DNA of 63,081 nucleotides from Rhizobium sp. Q54 (GTDB lineage: Bacteria; Pseudomonadota; Alphaproteobacteria; SHVZ01): positions 1 through 63,081 of the forward strand of contig CAMBVS010000018.1 of assembly GCA_945871425.1 (NCBI GenBank). The letters are read 5' to 3'. The notes under the pieces were generated by a model. It was not told where the DNA came from, did no database searches, and worked only from the letters and a program-made list of their open reading frames with translations. Of the stretch, positions 36,690 through 46,577 are shown piece by piece; position 1 is the first letter of the stretch, and each line of letters starts with the position of its first letter. Position numbers and translations under genes: made by a program.

Positions 36690-37508
36690 CTAGCGGCCGC
36701 CGCCCCGCGTCTTGAGACCGCGCCGGATCAATGCGCTCCACGCCTCTTCGGCCGTGTCGGCGAAGGCGAAGAGAGCAAGATCCTCGCGGCGGATCATGCC
36801 TTCCTCGATCAGGGCGTCGAAGCTGACCACCTTCTTCCAGTAGGCACTGCCGAACAGCACGATCGGGATCGTCGGCGCCTTCCGGGTCTGTACCAGCGTC
36901 AGGATCTCGAACAGCTCGTCCAGCGTCCCGAAGCCGCCGGGAAACACGACCAGCGCGCTGGCCCGCATCGCCAGATGCATCTTGCGCATGGCGAAGTAGT
37001 GGAAGCGGAAGGTCAGCTCCGGCGTGGTGTAGGCGTTCGGCTCCTGCTCCATCGGCAGCGTGATGTTGAAGCCGATGCTGGGGGCACCGCTCTCGAAGGC
37101 GCCGCGGTTGGCCGCCTCCATGATGCCGGGACCGCCGCCGGTGGCGACGACGTTGTCGCGCCAGCGGTCCTCGGGCGCGAAGGCGCCGCCGCGCTCGGAG
37201 ATGATCCGGCCGAGCTCGCGCGCCGCCGCGTAATAAGCCTGATGGCGCTCCATCGCGAGGACGGCCGCCTTCTGCTCGTCGGTAATCGCCGAAGCCTTGG
37301 CCTCGGCGATCTGCTCCGGCGACGGGATGCGGGCGCTGCCGAAGACCACGACCGTGGTGCGGATGCCCCAGTCGCGCAGCAGGAATTCGGACTTGCCGAA
37401 TTCGAGCGCGAAGCGGATGTCGCGCATCTCGTCACGCAGCAGGAACTGCGTGTCCTCGATCGGCAGGAGATAGCTTCGCGACGTCTTCTGGGGCGTGTTG
37501 TCCGGCAT
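36690..37508 (-). CDS. LOG family protein (TIGR00730-like)
   Basis: Nucleotide-processing Rossmann protein of 272 aa from the ATG at 37508 (GGAAAG upstream). The family motif PGGFGTLDELFE is present, with TGGGPGIMEAANRGAF and MRKMHL upstream. LOG proteins release cytokinin-type bases from nucleotide monophosphates; some bacterial relatives cleave AMP or other nucleotides (PpnN group). This is the larger bacterial subtype with ~70 extra N-terminal residues. It is the last gene of the yfgM-bamB-der-DUF4406 operon. Confidence 0.87.
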   Translation of the reverse strand: MPDNTPQKTSRSYLLPIEDTQFLLRDEMRDIRFALEFGKSEFLLRDWGIRTTVVVFGSARIPSPEQIAEAKASAITDEQKAAVLAMERHQAYYAAARELGRIISERGGAFAPEDRWRDNVVATGGGPGIMEAANRGAFESGAPSIGFNITLPMEQEPNAYTTPELTFRFHYFAMRKMHLAMRASALVVFPGGFGTLDELFEILTLVQTRKAPTIPIVLFGSAYWKKVVSFDALIEEGMIRREDLALFAFADTAEEAWSALIRRGLKTRGGGR

Positions 37509-37527
37509 CTTGGCTTTCCGGCGACGA

Positions 37528-37869
37528 CTATGATCCCGCCGCCGGGATCTCGTCGAGATGGCGATAGACGGGCTTCCCCGCGGCACGAAACCGCTCCGCC
37601 TCGTCGTCGGCGCCTTTCGACGGACCACCGATGCGAAGACAGGCATCGCAGCGGTCGACCAGGGCCAGCGACACCGGCATCATGATCTCGTCGTAGCGAT
37701 CCTTCCCGACGACCTCGATGATCGGCAGCGCCATGTTGACGCCGATCACCGGCACATGGCCCAACCGGAACACCTCGTAGGCCGCCCGGTTCATCGCCTC
37801 CAGGTTCGCCTGGCGGTCGGCCTCGGTCTTCGCCCCGCCGCGATAGGGGCCGGAGATCATCACCCACAC
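37528..37869 (-). CDS. DUF4406 protein (nucleoside deoxyribosyltransferase-like)
   Basis: A 113-aa protein with the DUF4406 pattern: MISGPYRGGAKTEADRQANL at the start, FRLGHVPVIGVNMALPI in the middle and CDACLRIGGPSKGADDEAERFRAAGKPVY near the end. The fold is that of nucleoside 2-deoxyribosyltransferases, so a nucleotide ligand is plausible, in keeping with the LOG gene 19 bp downstream. The start is taken as GTG at 37869, 4 bp after the der stop; ATG at 37860 would also work. Confidence 0.78.
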   Translation of the reverse strand: MWVMISGPYRGGAKTEADRQANLEAMNRAAYEVFRLGHVPVIGVNMALPIIEVVGKDRYDEIMMPVSLALVDRCDACLRIGGPSKGADDEAERFRAAGKPVYRHLDEIPAAGS

Positions 37870-37873
37870 GGTC

Positions 37874-39265
37874 TCAGTCGTCCTTGGCGTAGGGGTTCTT
37901 GCCCTTCCGGAGGAGGAACCGGATGGGGACGCCACCGAGGTCGAAGACCTCGCGGAGCCCGGTGATGAGGTAGCGTTCGTAGGATTCCGGCAGCGCTTCG
38001 ATGCTGTTGACCCAGAGCGCGAAGGTGGGCGGCCTGGCCTTCACCTGGGTCGCATAGCGGATCTTGATGCGCCGCCCCTGGGTCAGCGGCGGGGTGTGGC
38101 GCTCGATCGCCTCGCCGAGCCAGCGGTTGAGCTGGGAGGTCGGCAGGCGCCGGTTCCAGCGCTCATGCGCCGCCAGGACTGCGTCCATCAGCTTGTCGAG
38201 GTTGGTGCCCTTGAGGCCGGAGATGGCGATCCAGGCGACGCCCTTCGCCTGATGCAGCGAGGTTTCGAGCCGGTCCTTGAGGCGCTTCAGCGCTTTGGTC
38301 TTGTCCTCGATCGCATCCCACTTGTTGACGGCGATCACCAGCGCGCGGCCTTCCTCGATCACATGGCGGGCGATCGACAGGTCCTGCTTGTCCAGGATCG
38401 CGTCGCCGTCGAGGACAAGGACGGCGACCTCGGCGTAGCGGATGGTGTTGATCGTGTCGCCGACCGCCAGCTTCTCCAGCCGGTCCTCGATCTTCGGACG
38501 CTTGCGCAGGCCCGCAGTGTCGACGAGCTCAATCGCGCGGCCCTTGTAGGACCAGGGGATCATGATGGCATCACGAGTGATGCCGGGCTCGGGCCCGACC
38601 AGCTGGCGCTCCTCGCCGAGCATCCGGTTAACCAGGGTGGACTTGCCGACATTCGGGCGGCCGACGATGGCGAGCCGGATCGGCTTTTTCTCGTCCGCCG
38701 CCTCCTCGGCGTCCTCGGCGTCCTCGCCCTCCTCCGCCTCGTCTGCCTCGGGCAGGGACGCCTCGGTCTCCGGCGGCAGATGATCGTGAACCCAGGAGAG
38801 CACCTCGTCGATGCCCTGGCCGTGCTCGGCAGAGACGGCGACGGGATCGCCGAGGCCAAGGGCGAAGGCCTCGCCGAGGCCGGCGCGATGGGCGGTGCCC
38901 TCGCATTTGTTGGCGACCAGCAGCACTGGACGCTTTGACCGGCGAAGCAGGCCGGCGAAAGCTTGGTCGAGCGGCGTCACCCCGGCCCGCGCATCGATCA
39001 GGAACAGGGCCGCGTCGGCAGTGGCGATGGCCTCCTCGGTCTGCCGGCGCATGCGGGCCTCGATCGTGTCGCCCCGCGCCTCCTCGAAGCCGGGCGTATC
39101 GACCACGACGATGTTGAGGCCGCCCGAGCGCACCTGCCCCTCGCGGCGATCGCGGGTCACGCCCGGCCGATCGTCGACCAGCGCCTGGCGCCGCCCGGTC
39201 AATCGGTTGAACAGCGTCGACTTGCCGACATTGGGCCGGCCGACGATGGCGAGAGTGAACGGCAT
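37874..39265 (-). CDS. der: Ribosome-associated GTPase Der (EngA)
   Basis: Double-GTPase assembly factor for the 50S subunit, 463 aa. Two G domains: first [14 protein letters not shown] (residue 8 on), DTPGFEE, NKCEG; second [26 protein letters not shown]. An acidic linker ([18 protein letters not shown]) separates them, longer and more acidic than in enterobacteria. The KH-like C-terminal domain ends with [16 protein letters not shown]. Preceded by bamB with a 7-bp gap; essential in most bacteria. Confidence 0.97.
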   Translation of the reverse strand: MPFTLAIVGRPNVGKSTLFNRLTGRRQALVDDRPGVTRDRREGQVRSGGLNIVVVDTPGFEEARGDTIEARMRRQTEEAIATADAALFLIDARAGVTPLDQAFAGLLRRSKRPVLLVANKCEGTAHRAGLGEAFALGLGDPVAVSAEHGQGIDEVLSWVHDHLPPETEASLPEADEAEEGEDAEDAEEAADEKKPIRLAIVGRPNVGKSTLVNRMLGEERQLVGPEPGITRDAIMIPWSYKGRAIELVDTAGLRKRPKIEDRLEKLAVGDTINTIRYAEVAVLVLDGDAILDKQDLSIARHVIEEGRALVIAVNKWDAIEDKTKALKRLKDRLETSLHQAKGVAWIAISGLKGTNLDKLMDAVLAAHERWNRRLPTSQLNRWLGEAIERHTPPLTQGRRIKIRYATQVKARPPTFALWVNSIEALPESYERYLITGLREVFDLGGVPIRFLLRKGKNPYAKDD

Positions 39266-39272
39266 GGGAGGT

Positions 39273-40601
39273 CTACGCCAGACGGATCAGGTCGGCAGAG
39301 TCGGTGAGCACGAAGACGGCGCCGCCGGCGACGATCGGCGAGAAGCTGACGCCGGAGGGAAGCTCGAGCCGTCCGAGGAATTGCCCGGTATAGGGCGAGA
39401 TCGCCACCATCTCGCCGTGCCCGCCGACGACCAGCAGGCGATCCTTCACCAGGACCGGCCCCGACCAGAACAGCGGATCTCGCTTCTTCTCCTCGTCCTT
39501 CCACCGTCCGAGGCTGGCAACCCAGCGGATCCGGCCCTCGCGTCGGGTGAGGCAGACCAGGTCCGCCTCGTTCGACAGCACGAAGACGAAGTCGCCGGCG
39601 ACCCACGGCATGTCGATGCTGCCGAGGTCGACGTCCCAGACGCGGGCCCCGGTCCTGAGATCGATGCCGACCGTGCGCCCCGAATTGCCGGTGGCGATGA
39701 CGAGGCCGCGGTCGATCACCGGGTTGCCGCGGATGTCGGCGAGTCCCGCGATCTGGTCGGAGCGCCGGACCTGCACCAGGGAATCCGACCAGATGACGCG
39801 GCCGTTCTCCGGCCGAAGTGCGAAAATCTCGCCCGAGGAATAGGCGACCACCGCGGCGCCGCCTTCGATCGCCGGGCTCGGGCCGCCGAGAAGTCCCGCC
39901 ACTTCCGGAATGCCGGCATGGACCCATTGGCGGGTGCCTTCGGCGGCGTCGAGGGCCGTGCATTGGTTGTCGATGGAGACGACGAGCACCCGGCCGGCCG
40001 AGACGGTGGGCGGCGAGCGTACGGGCCCGGGAACGCCTTGGCGCCACACCTCTTTGCCGGAGACGGCGTCGAAGGCCACGACTTGTGCGAAGCCGGTCCC
40101 GGCGTAGATCCTGCCGTCAGCATAGGCGAGGCCGCCGGCATGGGCCGGATCGCTGCTGTCGTCGGGCCGTGCGGCGGCGCGCCAGGCGACCCTCCCGGTG
40201 GTCGCGTCGAAGGCCGTGACCTGGGCGTCGGCGTCGAGCACGAAGGCCTTGCCGTCGGCGACGATCGGCGGCGGCAGCAGGCGGAGCGAGCTGCTGCGCC
40301 CGGCGCCGGCGCGCACCCGCCAGGCGATCTTCAGATCGTCGCTGCCGTCGAGGTGCTGCATGGCGTGGCTCGGCACGCCGCCCGCCATCGGCCAGACCGG
40401 ATTGACGAAGGGCCTGGGCAGCCTGACGGGAACGTTGGCGAGCGCGGGATCGGGCTCCAGCTTCTGATCGAGCAGGAGCACGGAGACGCGCGTCCCCGGC
40501 AGCGGAGGCGGCCGCGAGGGTTCGAGCCAGTCCAAGACAGTGCAGCCGCCGAGGGCGGAGGCGGCCAGCGTGGTCAGGAAGTGACGGCGATCGAGGCTCA
40601 T
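39273..40601 (-). CDS. bamB: PQQ-type beta-propeller lipoprotein, BamB-like
   Basis: Outer-membrane assembly propeller of 442 aa from the ATG at 40601. The N-terminus [16 protein letters not shown] ends in a lipobox (LGGC, Cys about residue 19) and begins with two arginines. Repeats of type [55 protein letters not shown] and [11 protein letters not shown] give about seven or eight blades. The order yfgM-bamB-der is conserved in proteobacteria and supports BamB function: binding BamA at the inner face of the outer membrane. Confidence 0.9.
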   Translation of the reverse strand: MSLDRRHFLTTLAASALGGCTVLDWLEPSRPPPLPGTRVSVLLLDQKLEPDPALANVPVRLPRPFVNPVWPMAGGVPSHAMQHLDGSDDLKIAWRVRAGAGRSSSLRLLPPPIVADGKAFVLDADAQVTAFDATTGRVAWRAAARPDDSSDPAHAGGLAYADGRIYAGTGFAQVVAFDAVSGKEVWRQGVPGPVRSPPTVSAGRVLVVSIDNQCTALDAAEGTRQWVHAGIPEVAGLLGGPSPAIEGGAAVVAYSSGEIFALRPENGRVIWSDSLVQVRRSDQIAGLADIRGNPVIDRGLVIATGNSGRTVGIDLRTGARVWDVDLGSIDMPWVAGDFVFVLSNEADLVCLTRREGRIRWVASLGRWKDEEKKRDPLFWSGPVLVKDRLLVVGGHGEMVAISPYTGQFLGRLELPSGVSFSPIVAGGAVFVLTDSADLIRLA

Positions 40602-40614
40602 GGACGGCTCAAGG

Positions 40615-41256
40615 TCAGTCGGCGAGCGCCGCGACCATCTCGGCGGCGCGCCCACGGATCGCGGGCGAAGCGCTCGCATCGTCGGCAAGGCGGCGGAAGA
40701 TGTCACGCGCGCGCCCCTTGTCGCCCTGGCCGAGCGCAATGACCGCGGTCAGCTCGAGCGCCGGATGACGCCAGGGGTTGGTGTCCTGGATCAGAGGCGC
40801 CAGCTTGAGGGCGGCCGAGGCCGCCTCCGGCCCGTCGGCGCGGTACTGCGACGCCAGCAGCACGGCGAGATCGCGGAAGATCGGGTCGACCGATCCGTCG
40901 GCGGCCATCTGGTCATAAATCTCGATCGCCTTCGGCGCGTCGCCGGCGCGGGCGAAGGCGGCCGCCTGGTGGAGCCGGGCAAGCGTGCCGACGCCGGCGC
41001 TGGCGCTCTTGGCAAGCGAGGCGAGCGAATCCGGCCCCAGCTTGGGGTCGGTCATCGACAGCTCGACCGCCTGGACCAGCTTCTGGGTGTCCTCGGCGCG
41101 CTTGGACTTCTGCCAGTCGCGATAGGCGACGGACCCGCCGATGCCGACCACCAGGGCCACCACGGCGATGGCGACGTAGCTGCCGTACTTGTCCCACAAT
41201 CGCTTGTAGCGCTCGTGGCGAAGATCCTCGTCGACTTCTTGAATGAAATCCGTCAC
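40615..41256 (-). CDS. YfgM-like membrane-anchored TPR protein
   Basis: A 213-aa protein with a short cytoplasmic N-terminus (VTDFIQEVDEDLRHERYKRLWDKYG), one membrane helix (residues 26-46, YVAIAVVALVVGIGGSVAY) and a periplasmic TPR-like region. The start is GTG at 41256 with AGGAG eight bases upstream. YfgM associates with the SecYEG translocon and periplasmic chaperones in Escherichia coli; here the assignment rests on fold, length and the yfgM-bamB-der order. First gene of the five-gene leftward operon. Confidence 0.83.
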   Translation of the reverse strand: MTDFIQEVDEDLRHERYKRLWDKYGSYVAIAVVALVVGIGGSVAYRDWQKSKRAEDTQKLVQAVELSMTDPKLGPDSLASLAKSASAGVGTLARLHQAAAFARAGDAPKAIEIYDQMAADGSVDPIFRDLAVLLASQYRADGPEAASAALKLAPLIQDTNPWRHPALELTAVIALGQGDKGRARDIFRRLADDASASPAIRGRAAEMVAALAD

Positions 41257-41329
41257 CCGGCAGGCTCCTGCGGGACCGCTGAAAAAAGGGTCGCTACCAT
41301 ACCGGCGGGACCGCCCGGGAGCAAATGGC

Positions 41330-41790
41330 TCACTTGGCCTCTTCCCGCGGCAGGAAACGGAAGGCAACGGCGACCCTGTTCCAGGCGTTGATGGCGACGA
41401 CCGCGGCGGTCAGATCGGCCAACTCCTTCTCGAAAAACGCGGCTTTCGCCTCTACATAGACGGCATCGGGGACATGGCCGTCCGCAATCAGGGTCAGGGC
41501 CTCGGTCCAGGCCAGCGCGCCCGCTCGCGCGCCGAGAAGGCGGGCGACTCGCCCCAGGCCGCCAGCACGTGCAGGCGGTCCTCGCGCTCGCCAATGGCGC
41601 GGGCCTCGCGGGTATGCCTGTCCAGGCAGAAGGCGCAGCCGTTGATCTGCGAGGCCCGGATCTTCACCAGCTCGATCAGTGACGTCTCGATCCCGCCCGC
41701 CTCGATCGCCGCCTGGTTGAGCGGGCCGAGGGCGGCCCGTACTTCCGGAGCGAGCCGGTGGAAATCGGCACGGCTGAGGCGGGACGTCAT
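41330..41790 (-). pseudogene. Carboxymuconolactone decarboxylase/AhpD-like protein, split by a one-base frameshift
   Basis: AhpD-type alkylhydroperoxidase or decarboxylase. The first 90 residues (MTSRLSRADFHRLAPEVRAALG ... ELVKIRASQINGCAFCLDRHTREAR) contain the CxxC-type pair (GCAFC) and nearby His. After FSARERA the frame breaks near 41517; the other frame continues ALAWTEALTLIADGHVPDAVY ... FLPREEAK. One extra G (GGGCG-G-CGCTGG) restores a single frame of about 153 aa, a normal length. Either assembly error or recent pseudogene. Divergent from the DUF2794 gene. Confidence 0.85.
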
Positions 41791-41958
41791 CGGGCGCTCT
41801 TTCGAGGGAGATCGTTCCCCGAGACTGGAACCGGCCGGGGACCGGCGCCACCCCCGGAATCGACGCAACCCGCCTCTTTACGGACGGCTGGAATTGGGGA
41901 AGACTTCATCCATGGTCGCATTCCTCCTGCGGCGCCTCGCCGCGATCGCCGCACCGCG

Positions 41959-42291
41959 ATGACCGAGCTGATCCGCCTCGCCGACCGGAAACGGCCGCGC
42001 CAGGTGTTCTTCAGCCGGACCGAACTCATGCAGCTTCTCGACCTCTACAGCCGCCAGGTGGCGGCGGGCGAGTGGCGCGACTACGCCATCGACCAGAAGT
42101 CGGGCATGGCGATCTTCTCGGTGTTCCGCCACAGCTTCGACCGGCCGCTGTTCTCGATCGCCAAATGGGCGGACTCGCAGCGCTCCGCCGCCTATGCCGT
42201 CTTCGCCGGTCCCCGTCGCCTCAAGGCCGGCGTCGATCTCCGCGACGTGCTGGCGGTTCTGGAAGGACGGCCCCGGCTGGTTCCGGCCTAG
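41959..42291 (+). CDS. DUF2794 protein
   Basis: A 110-aa protein with the alphaproteobacterial DUF2794 pattern: QVFFSRTELMQLLDLYSRQVAAGEWRDYAIDQ, then AIFSVFRHSFDRPLFSIAK and a C-terminal LRDVLAVLEGRPRLVPA. Function unknown; often conserved near core genes. The ATG at 41959 lacks a clear Shine-Dalgarno and the frame is open for 67 codons upstream, but the conserved part begins here. A GC-rich hairpin follows. Confidence 0.85.
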   Translation: MTELIRLADRKRPRQVFFSRTELMQLLDLYSRQVAAGEWRDYAIDQKSGMAIFSVFRHSFDRPLFSIAKWADSQRSAAYAVFAGPRRLKAGVDLRDVLAVLEGRPRLVPA

Positions 42292-42299
42292 AAAGCGAA

Positions 42300-42327
42300 A
42301 CGCGCGCCGCCCGGAGGCAGCGCGCGT
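42300..42327. terminator. Bidirectional hairpin
   Basis: Perfect 8-bp stem ACGCGCGC / GCGCGCGT with a 12-nt loop in the 66-bp gap between the convergent DUF2794 and binding-protein genes. Confidence 0.6.
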
Positions 42328-42357
42328 CCTGGATCGTCCGAGCTTAGGGCTGTGGCC

Positions 42358-43935
42358 TCAGCTCTTGTCGACGCCCCACCACACGACCATCACACCATTG
42401 ACTAGGCCGGTGACGTTCTTGCGATGGATGATCGGCTGGTCGTACTGGCCGACCGGCACGTAGGGAATGTTCTCCCAGAGCCGCTTGTGCCAGGCATCGG
42501 CGATCTGCTTCTGCTTGGCCGTGTCGGTCTCACGCATGAAGGCCTGGCGCATCTTCTCGGCCTCCATGTCGCAGGGCCAGCCGAACCACGCCGCATCGCA
42601 GCTGGTCAGGGTGCCGAGGTTCGAGAACGGCAGCGCCTGCGAGGCGCCGCCGGCGGTGGTGTGGAAGATGTGCCAACCGCCCTGCTCGGGCGGCTCCTTC
42701 TTGCCGCGACGGGCGACGACGTTGCCCCATTCCTGCAGCTGCAGGTCGACGTTGACGCCGATCTTCTTGAGGTTGTCGGCAGTGACCAGCGTCAGCGACT
42801 TGAGGAAGCCGATGTCCGAGGCGCCGATCAGGGTGATCTTCTCGCCCTTGTAGCCGGCCTCGACCATCAGCTGCTTGGCGCGTTCGAGGTTCTGCTTGGC
42901 ATAGGCCTCGGTCCCGGCCTGGGTGCCGAAGGGTGCCTTGCAGATCCACAGCGAGAAGCACGGGATCGAATCCTTCCAGAACTGCTCGCCGCCGTAGGAG
43001 GCCTGCGCATACTCCTTCTGGTCGACCATCAGCGCCAGGGCCTGACGTGCCTTGATGTTATTGAACGGCGGCAGCAGGTGGTTCGGCCGCAGCATGCCGT
43101 AGATGCCGGTGTTGAAGATCTTGGAGATGACGATGTCCGGGTTCTTCTCGATCGTCGGCACATTGTCGAGCGACGGCTGATCGAGAAGGTCGACCTCACC
43201 CTTGGCCAGCGCCGCATAGGCGGTGGTCGAGTCGGGGATGACCGCGTACTCGACGCGGTCGAGCTTGACGACCTTGCCGCCGGAGAGGCCGTTCGCCGGC
43301 TCGCTGCGCGGAACGTAGTCCTTGTTCTTCTCGTAAACGAGCTTCGAGCCCGGCACCCATTCCGCCCTATTGAACTTGAGCGGACCGGAACCGATGGTCT
43401 CGGTGATCGGAGTCGCCGGATCGATCATCGCCTCCTTCTCGCGATAGATGCCGCCGGCCTGATTGATGCCCGAGAGCGAGAACAGCGCGAAGCCGAACGG
43501 CTCCTTCAAGGTCATGACGACGGTCTTGTCGTCCTTGGCCTCGATCTTGGCGAGGAAGCCTTCGAGCGTTCGTCCCAGGGACTCGCGCTGGACGAAGCGC
43601 TTGACCGAGGCGACCACATCCTTGGAGGTCACGGCCGAGCCGTCATGGAATTTGAGGCCCGGGCGCAAGGTCATCGTGTAGGTCAGCTTGTCCGGCGAGA
43701 CGGTGTAGTTCTCCACCATCTGCGGCTTGGCTTCCATGTTGATGTCCCAGCCGAACAGCGTGTCGTAGACCGCCGCCATGTGCATGGAGGTGATCGTCGC
43801 CGTCGTCTGGTAACCGTCGAGCACGCGGAGATCCGCGTGCGGAACGACCTTCAGCACCTTCTGCGCCGAAGCCGGCGCCGCCAGCGCCGTCGCGGCGAGC
43901 AGGCCCAACGCCAACAACGCTTTCCGTCCACCCAT
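42358..43935 (-). CDS. ABC transporter substrate-binding protein, family 5 (peptide/nickel type), orphan
   Basis: Periplasmic receptor of 525 aa with a clear signal peptide (LLALGLLAATALAAPASAQ, cleavage after residue 24). The ATG at 43935 has GGGAGGTGA upstream, a very strong site. Family features: PQMVENYTVSPDKLTYTMTLRPGLKFHDGSAVTSKDVVASVKR and NNIKARQALALMVDQKEYAQASYGG. No permease or ATPase gene lies on either side, so it either serves a transporter encoded elsewhere or is an unlinked receptor. Flanked by a hairpin downstream and hrpB upstream. Confidence 0.92.
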   Translation of the reverse strand: MGGRKALLALGLLAATALAAPASAQKVLKVVPHADLRVLDGYQTTATITSMHMAAVYDTLFGWDINMEAKPQMVENYTVSPDKLTYTMTLRPGLKFHDGSAVTSKDVVASVKRFVQRESLGRTLEGFLAKIEAKDDKTVVMTLKEPFGFALFSLSGINQAGGIYREKEAMIDPATPITETIGSGPLKFNRAEWVPGSKLVYEKNKDYVPRSEPANGLSGGKVVKLDRVEYAVIPDSTTAYAALAKGEVDLLDQPSLDNVPTIEKNPDIVISKIFNTGIYGMLRPNHLLPPFNNIKARQALALMVDQKEYAQASYGGEQFWKDSIPCFSLWICKAPFGTQAGTEAYAKQNLERAKQLMVEAGYKGEKITLIGASDIGFLKSLTLVTADNLKKIGVNVDLQLQEWGNVVARRGKKEPPEQGGWHIFHTTAGGASQALPFSNLGTLTSCDAAWFGWPCDMEAEKMRQAFMRETDTAKQKQIADAWHKRLWENIPYVPVGQYDQPIIHRKNVTGLVNGVMVVWWGVDKS

Positions 43936-44039
43936 GTTCACCTCCCTATTGGCTCCGATTAAACGGGCATTGAATGCTAGCACGATCCTTCGAAAAGGAC
44001 CCGCATCGCGTTTCCGAAACGAAACGCACGCCCAGCGGC

Positions 44040-46523
44040 CTAGCCGCGCGGGTTTCTAGCCGCCGCGACCTTGGTCTTCCGCGTCGCCGGGGCGCTCAGC
44101 GGATCCTCGGGCCACGGATGCCTGGGATAGCGTCCGCGCAGCTCGGAGCGCACCGCCTGGTAGCCCGTCCGCCAGAAGTTGCCTAGGTCCTGCGTCACCT
44201 GCAGCGGCCGCCCGGCGGGCGAAAGCAGATGGACGACGACGGGAACCCGTCCGCCGCCGATCCTCGGCGTCTCGACCTGGCCGAACATCTCCTGCAGCTT
44301 GACCGCGAGCACCGGCGGATCGCCGACGTAGTCGAGCGCGACACGCGATCCCGACGGCACCTCCAGATGCGTCGGCGCGAGCTCGTCCAGGCGCTTGCGC
44401 TGCTGCCAGTCCAGCCGCGACGCGAGCGCTGCCGAGAGGTCGATCCGTGCAAGATGCGTCCGCCGTGTCGCACGGCCGAGATAGGGGCGGAGCCAGGTCT
44501 CGAGCCCATCGAGCAGCGCCTGATCGGAGAAGTCGGGCCAATCCGGATCGAGACGATGCAGGAACCGGTTGCGGGCACGAAAATCCTGGAGCGCCGGCGA
44601 CCAGGGCAGCGCCTCCAGCCCCATCATCCGAACACCGGCGAGCATCGCCGCCGCGCGCGCCTCCTCGTCTACCGTCTCCAGCCGCTGCTCCTCCAGCACC
44701 AGCGCACCGATCCCGGTCCGGCGCGAGGCGACAACGGCTTCGGCGCGCTCGTCCCAGCCGACATCGTCCACCCGTTCGATCCGGTCGGCGAACAGGGTCT
44801 CGATCTCGGCACGGTCGATCGGCGCGGCGAGGTAGACGCGGGCATCGCGGCCGGAGTCGTCGAGATCGGCGATGGCGAGGAACGGCTCGCGCACCAGCGG
44901 ATCGTCCGGCGCCAGCGCCGCGCCCCGGCCGTTCACCAGCCGGTACTGCCCGCCGCCGCCGCGCCGCTCGGCCACACGCTCGGGATATGCGAGCGCCACC
45001 AGCGCGCCAAGCGACAGCGATCCGCTGTCGGAAGCCAGACGCAGGCGCCGCCGCCACGCTGCCGCGGCCTGCCGCGCCTCGGCGATACGGCCGCGATGGG
45101 CGTGCGGATCGGCGGCGCCGTGGAGGGCGTCCAGCCGACGGCGAAGATCCGGATCTCGTGCGCCAGCCGTCAATACGTCGCGCTCGGAGAGCAGCGCCGC
45201 CACCTCGCAGGCGCGCGCCCCGCACCCCCGCCCGGCTCCTGCCAGCACCATGTGGGCGAGGCGCGGATGCAACGGCAGCTCGGCCATGCGCCGGCCATGG
45301 GCGGTGATACGGCCGTCATGGTCCAGCGCGCCGAGTTCGCCCAGCAGCGTCCGCGCCCGGGTCATCGACGCGGCCGGCGGCGGATCGAGCCAGGCCAAGG
45401 ATGCCGGGTCGGCGGCGCCCCAGACCGCAAGGTCGAGCGCGAGCGGCGCCAAGTCGGCGACCAGGATCTCGGCCGGCAGCGCCGGCAGCAGCGCCCGGTT
45501 CGCCGCCTCGCTCCACAGCCGGTAGCTCACCCCCGGCCCGGTGCGGCCGGCACGGCCCCGGCGCTGGTCGACCGACGCACGACCGGCACGCACCGTCTCC
45601 AGCCGGTCCATGCCGGTGCGGGGATCGAAGCGGGAGACCCGCGCCCAGCCGGCATCGACGACGACGCGCACGCCCTCGATGGTCAGGCTGGTCTCGGCGA
45701 TCGAGGTCGCCAGCACCACCTTGCGATGCCCGGGCGCCGCCGGCCGGATCGCCTCGTCCTGCTCGCGGGCCGGCAACGCGCCATACAAAGGATGGACGGT
45801 GGTCATAGCGCCGAGGTCGCCGAGCCGATCGGCGACGCGGCGGATCTCGCGCTCGCCCGGCAGGAAGGCGAGGATGCTGCCCTCCTCCTCGGTCAGCGCG
45901 CGCCGGATCGCCGACGCCGTCGCCGCCTCGACCTCGGCCGGCGGCGTATCCCCGAGATAGCGGGTCTCGACCGGATGGATGCGGCCCTGGCTCTCGATCA
46001 CCGGCGCCGCGCCGAGGAGCCGCGCCACCCGAGCGCCGTCGATCGTCGCCGACATGACCAGCAGCCTGAGGTCCGGGCGCAGCGCCCCCTGCGCCTCCAG
46101 GCAGAGAGCGAGACCGAGATCGGCATTCAGGCTGCGTTCGTGGAATTCATCGAAGAGTACCGCCCCGACCTCGGCCAGCTCGGGATCGCCGAGCAGGCGC
46201 CGGGTGAGCACACCTTCGGTCACCACCTCGATGCGGGTCTTGGGGCCCACCCGGCTGTCGAGATGGACGCGGTAGCCGACGGTCACGCCGACCTCCTCGC
46301 CGAGCGTCGCCGCCATGCGTCTCGCCGCCGCGCGGGCGGCGAGACGCCGGGGCTCGAGGACGACGATGCTGCGTTGTCCGAGCCAGGGCGCATCCAGCAG
46401 CGCCAGCGGCACCCGCGTGGTCTTGCCGGCGCCCGGCGGCGCCACCAGGACGGCATTCGGTCCCGCGCTCAGCGCCGACAGCAGCTCCGGGAGAGCCCCT
46501 TCGATCGGAAGCAGCGCCGGCAC
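44040..46523 (-). CDS. hrpB: ATP-dependent helicase HrpB
   Basis: DEAH-like RNA/DNA helicase of 827 aa. Motif I is VAPPGAGKTTRVP, motif II is LFDEFHERS (DEFH instead of DEAH, typical of HrpB), motif III is VMSATIDG, motif VI is QRRGRAGRTGPG. The C-terminal HrpB domain runs to RYPRHPWPEDPLSAPATRKT. The start is GTG at 46523 preceded by GGAGGAGGAGG. HrpB is widespread and mostly uncharacterised. Stand-alone gene. Confidence 0.94.
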   Translation of the reverse strand: MPALLPIEGALPELLSALSAGPNAVLVAPPGAGKTTRVPLALLDAPWLGQRSIVVLEPRRLAARAAARRMAATLGEEVGVTVGYRVHLDSRVGPKTRIEVVTEGVLTRRLLGDPELAEVGAVLFDEFHERSLNADLGLALCLEAQGALRPDLRLLVMSATIDGARVARLLGAAPVIESQGRIHPVETRYLGDTPPAEVEAATASAIRRALTEEEGSILAFLPGEREIRRVADRLGDLGAMTTVHPLYGALPAREQDEAIRPAAPGHRKVVLATSIAETSLTIEGVRVVVDAGWARVSRFDPRTGMDRLETVRAGRASVDQRRGRAGRTGPGVSYRLWSEAANRALLPALPAEILVADLAPLALDLAVWGAADPASLAWLDPPPAASMTRARTLLGELGALDHDGRITAHGRRMAELPLHPRLAHMVLAGAGRGCGARACEVAALLSERDVLTAGARDPDLRRRLDALHGAADPHAHRGRIAEARQAAAAWRRRLRLASDSGSLSLGALVALAYPERVAERRGGGGQYRLVNGRGAALAPDDPLVREPFLAIADLDDSGRDARVYLAAPIDRAEIETLFADRIERVDDVGWDERAEAVVASRRTGIGALVLEEQRLETVDEEARAAAMLAGVRMMGLEALPWSPALQDFRARNRFLHRLDPDWPDFSDQALLDGLETWLRPYLGRATRRTHLARIDLSAALASRLDWQQRKRLDELAPTHLEVPSGSRVALDYVGDPPVLAVKLQEMFGQVETPRIGGGRVPVVVHLLSPAGRPLQVTQDLGNFWRTGYQAVRSELRGRYPRHPWPEDPLSAPATRKTKVAAARNPRG

Positions 46524-46577
46524 CCGATCCCTCCTCCTCCGCTCATGCGTCGGAGGCTTCTAGCACGGAGACGGCTC

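Noticed and set aside
38811..40742. Long open frame antisense to der and bamB
   Set aside because: Shadow of two recognised genes with no domain pattern.
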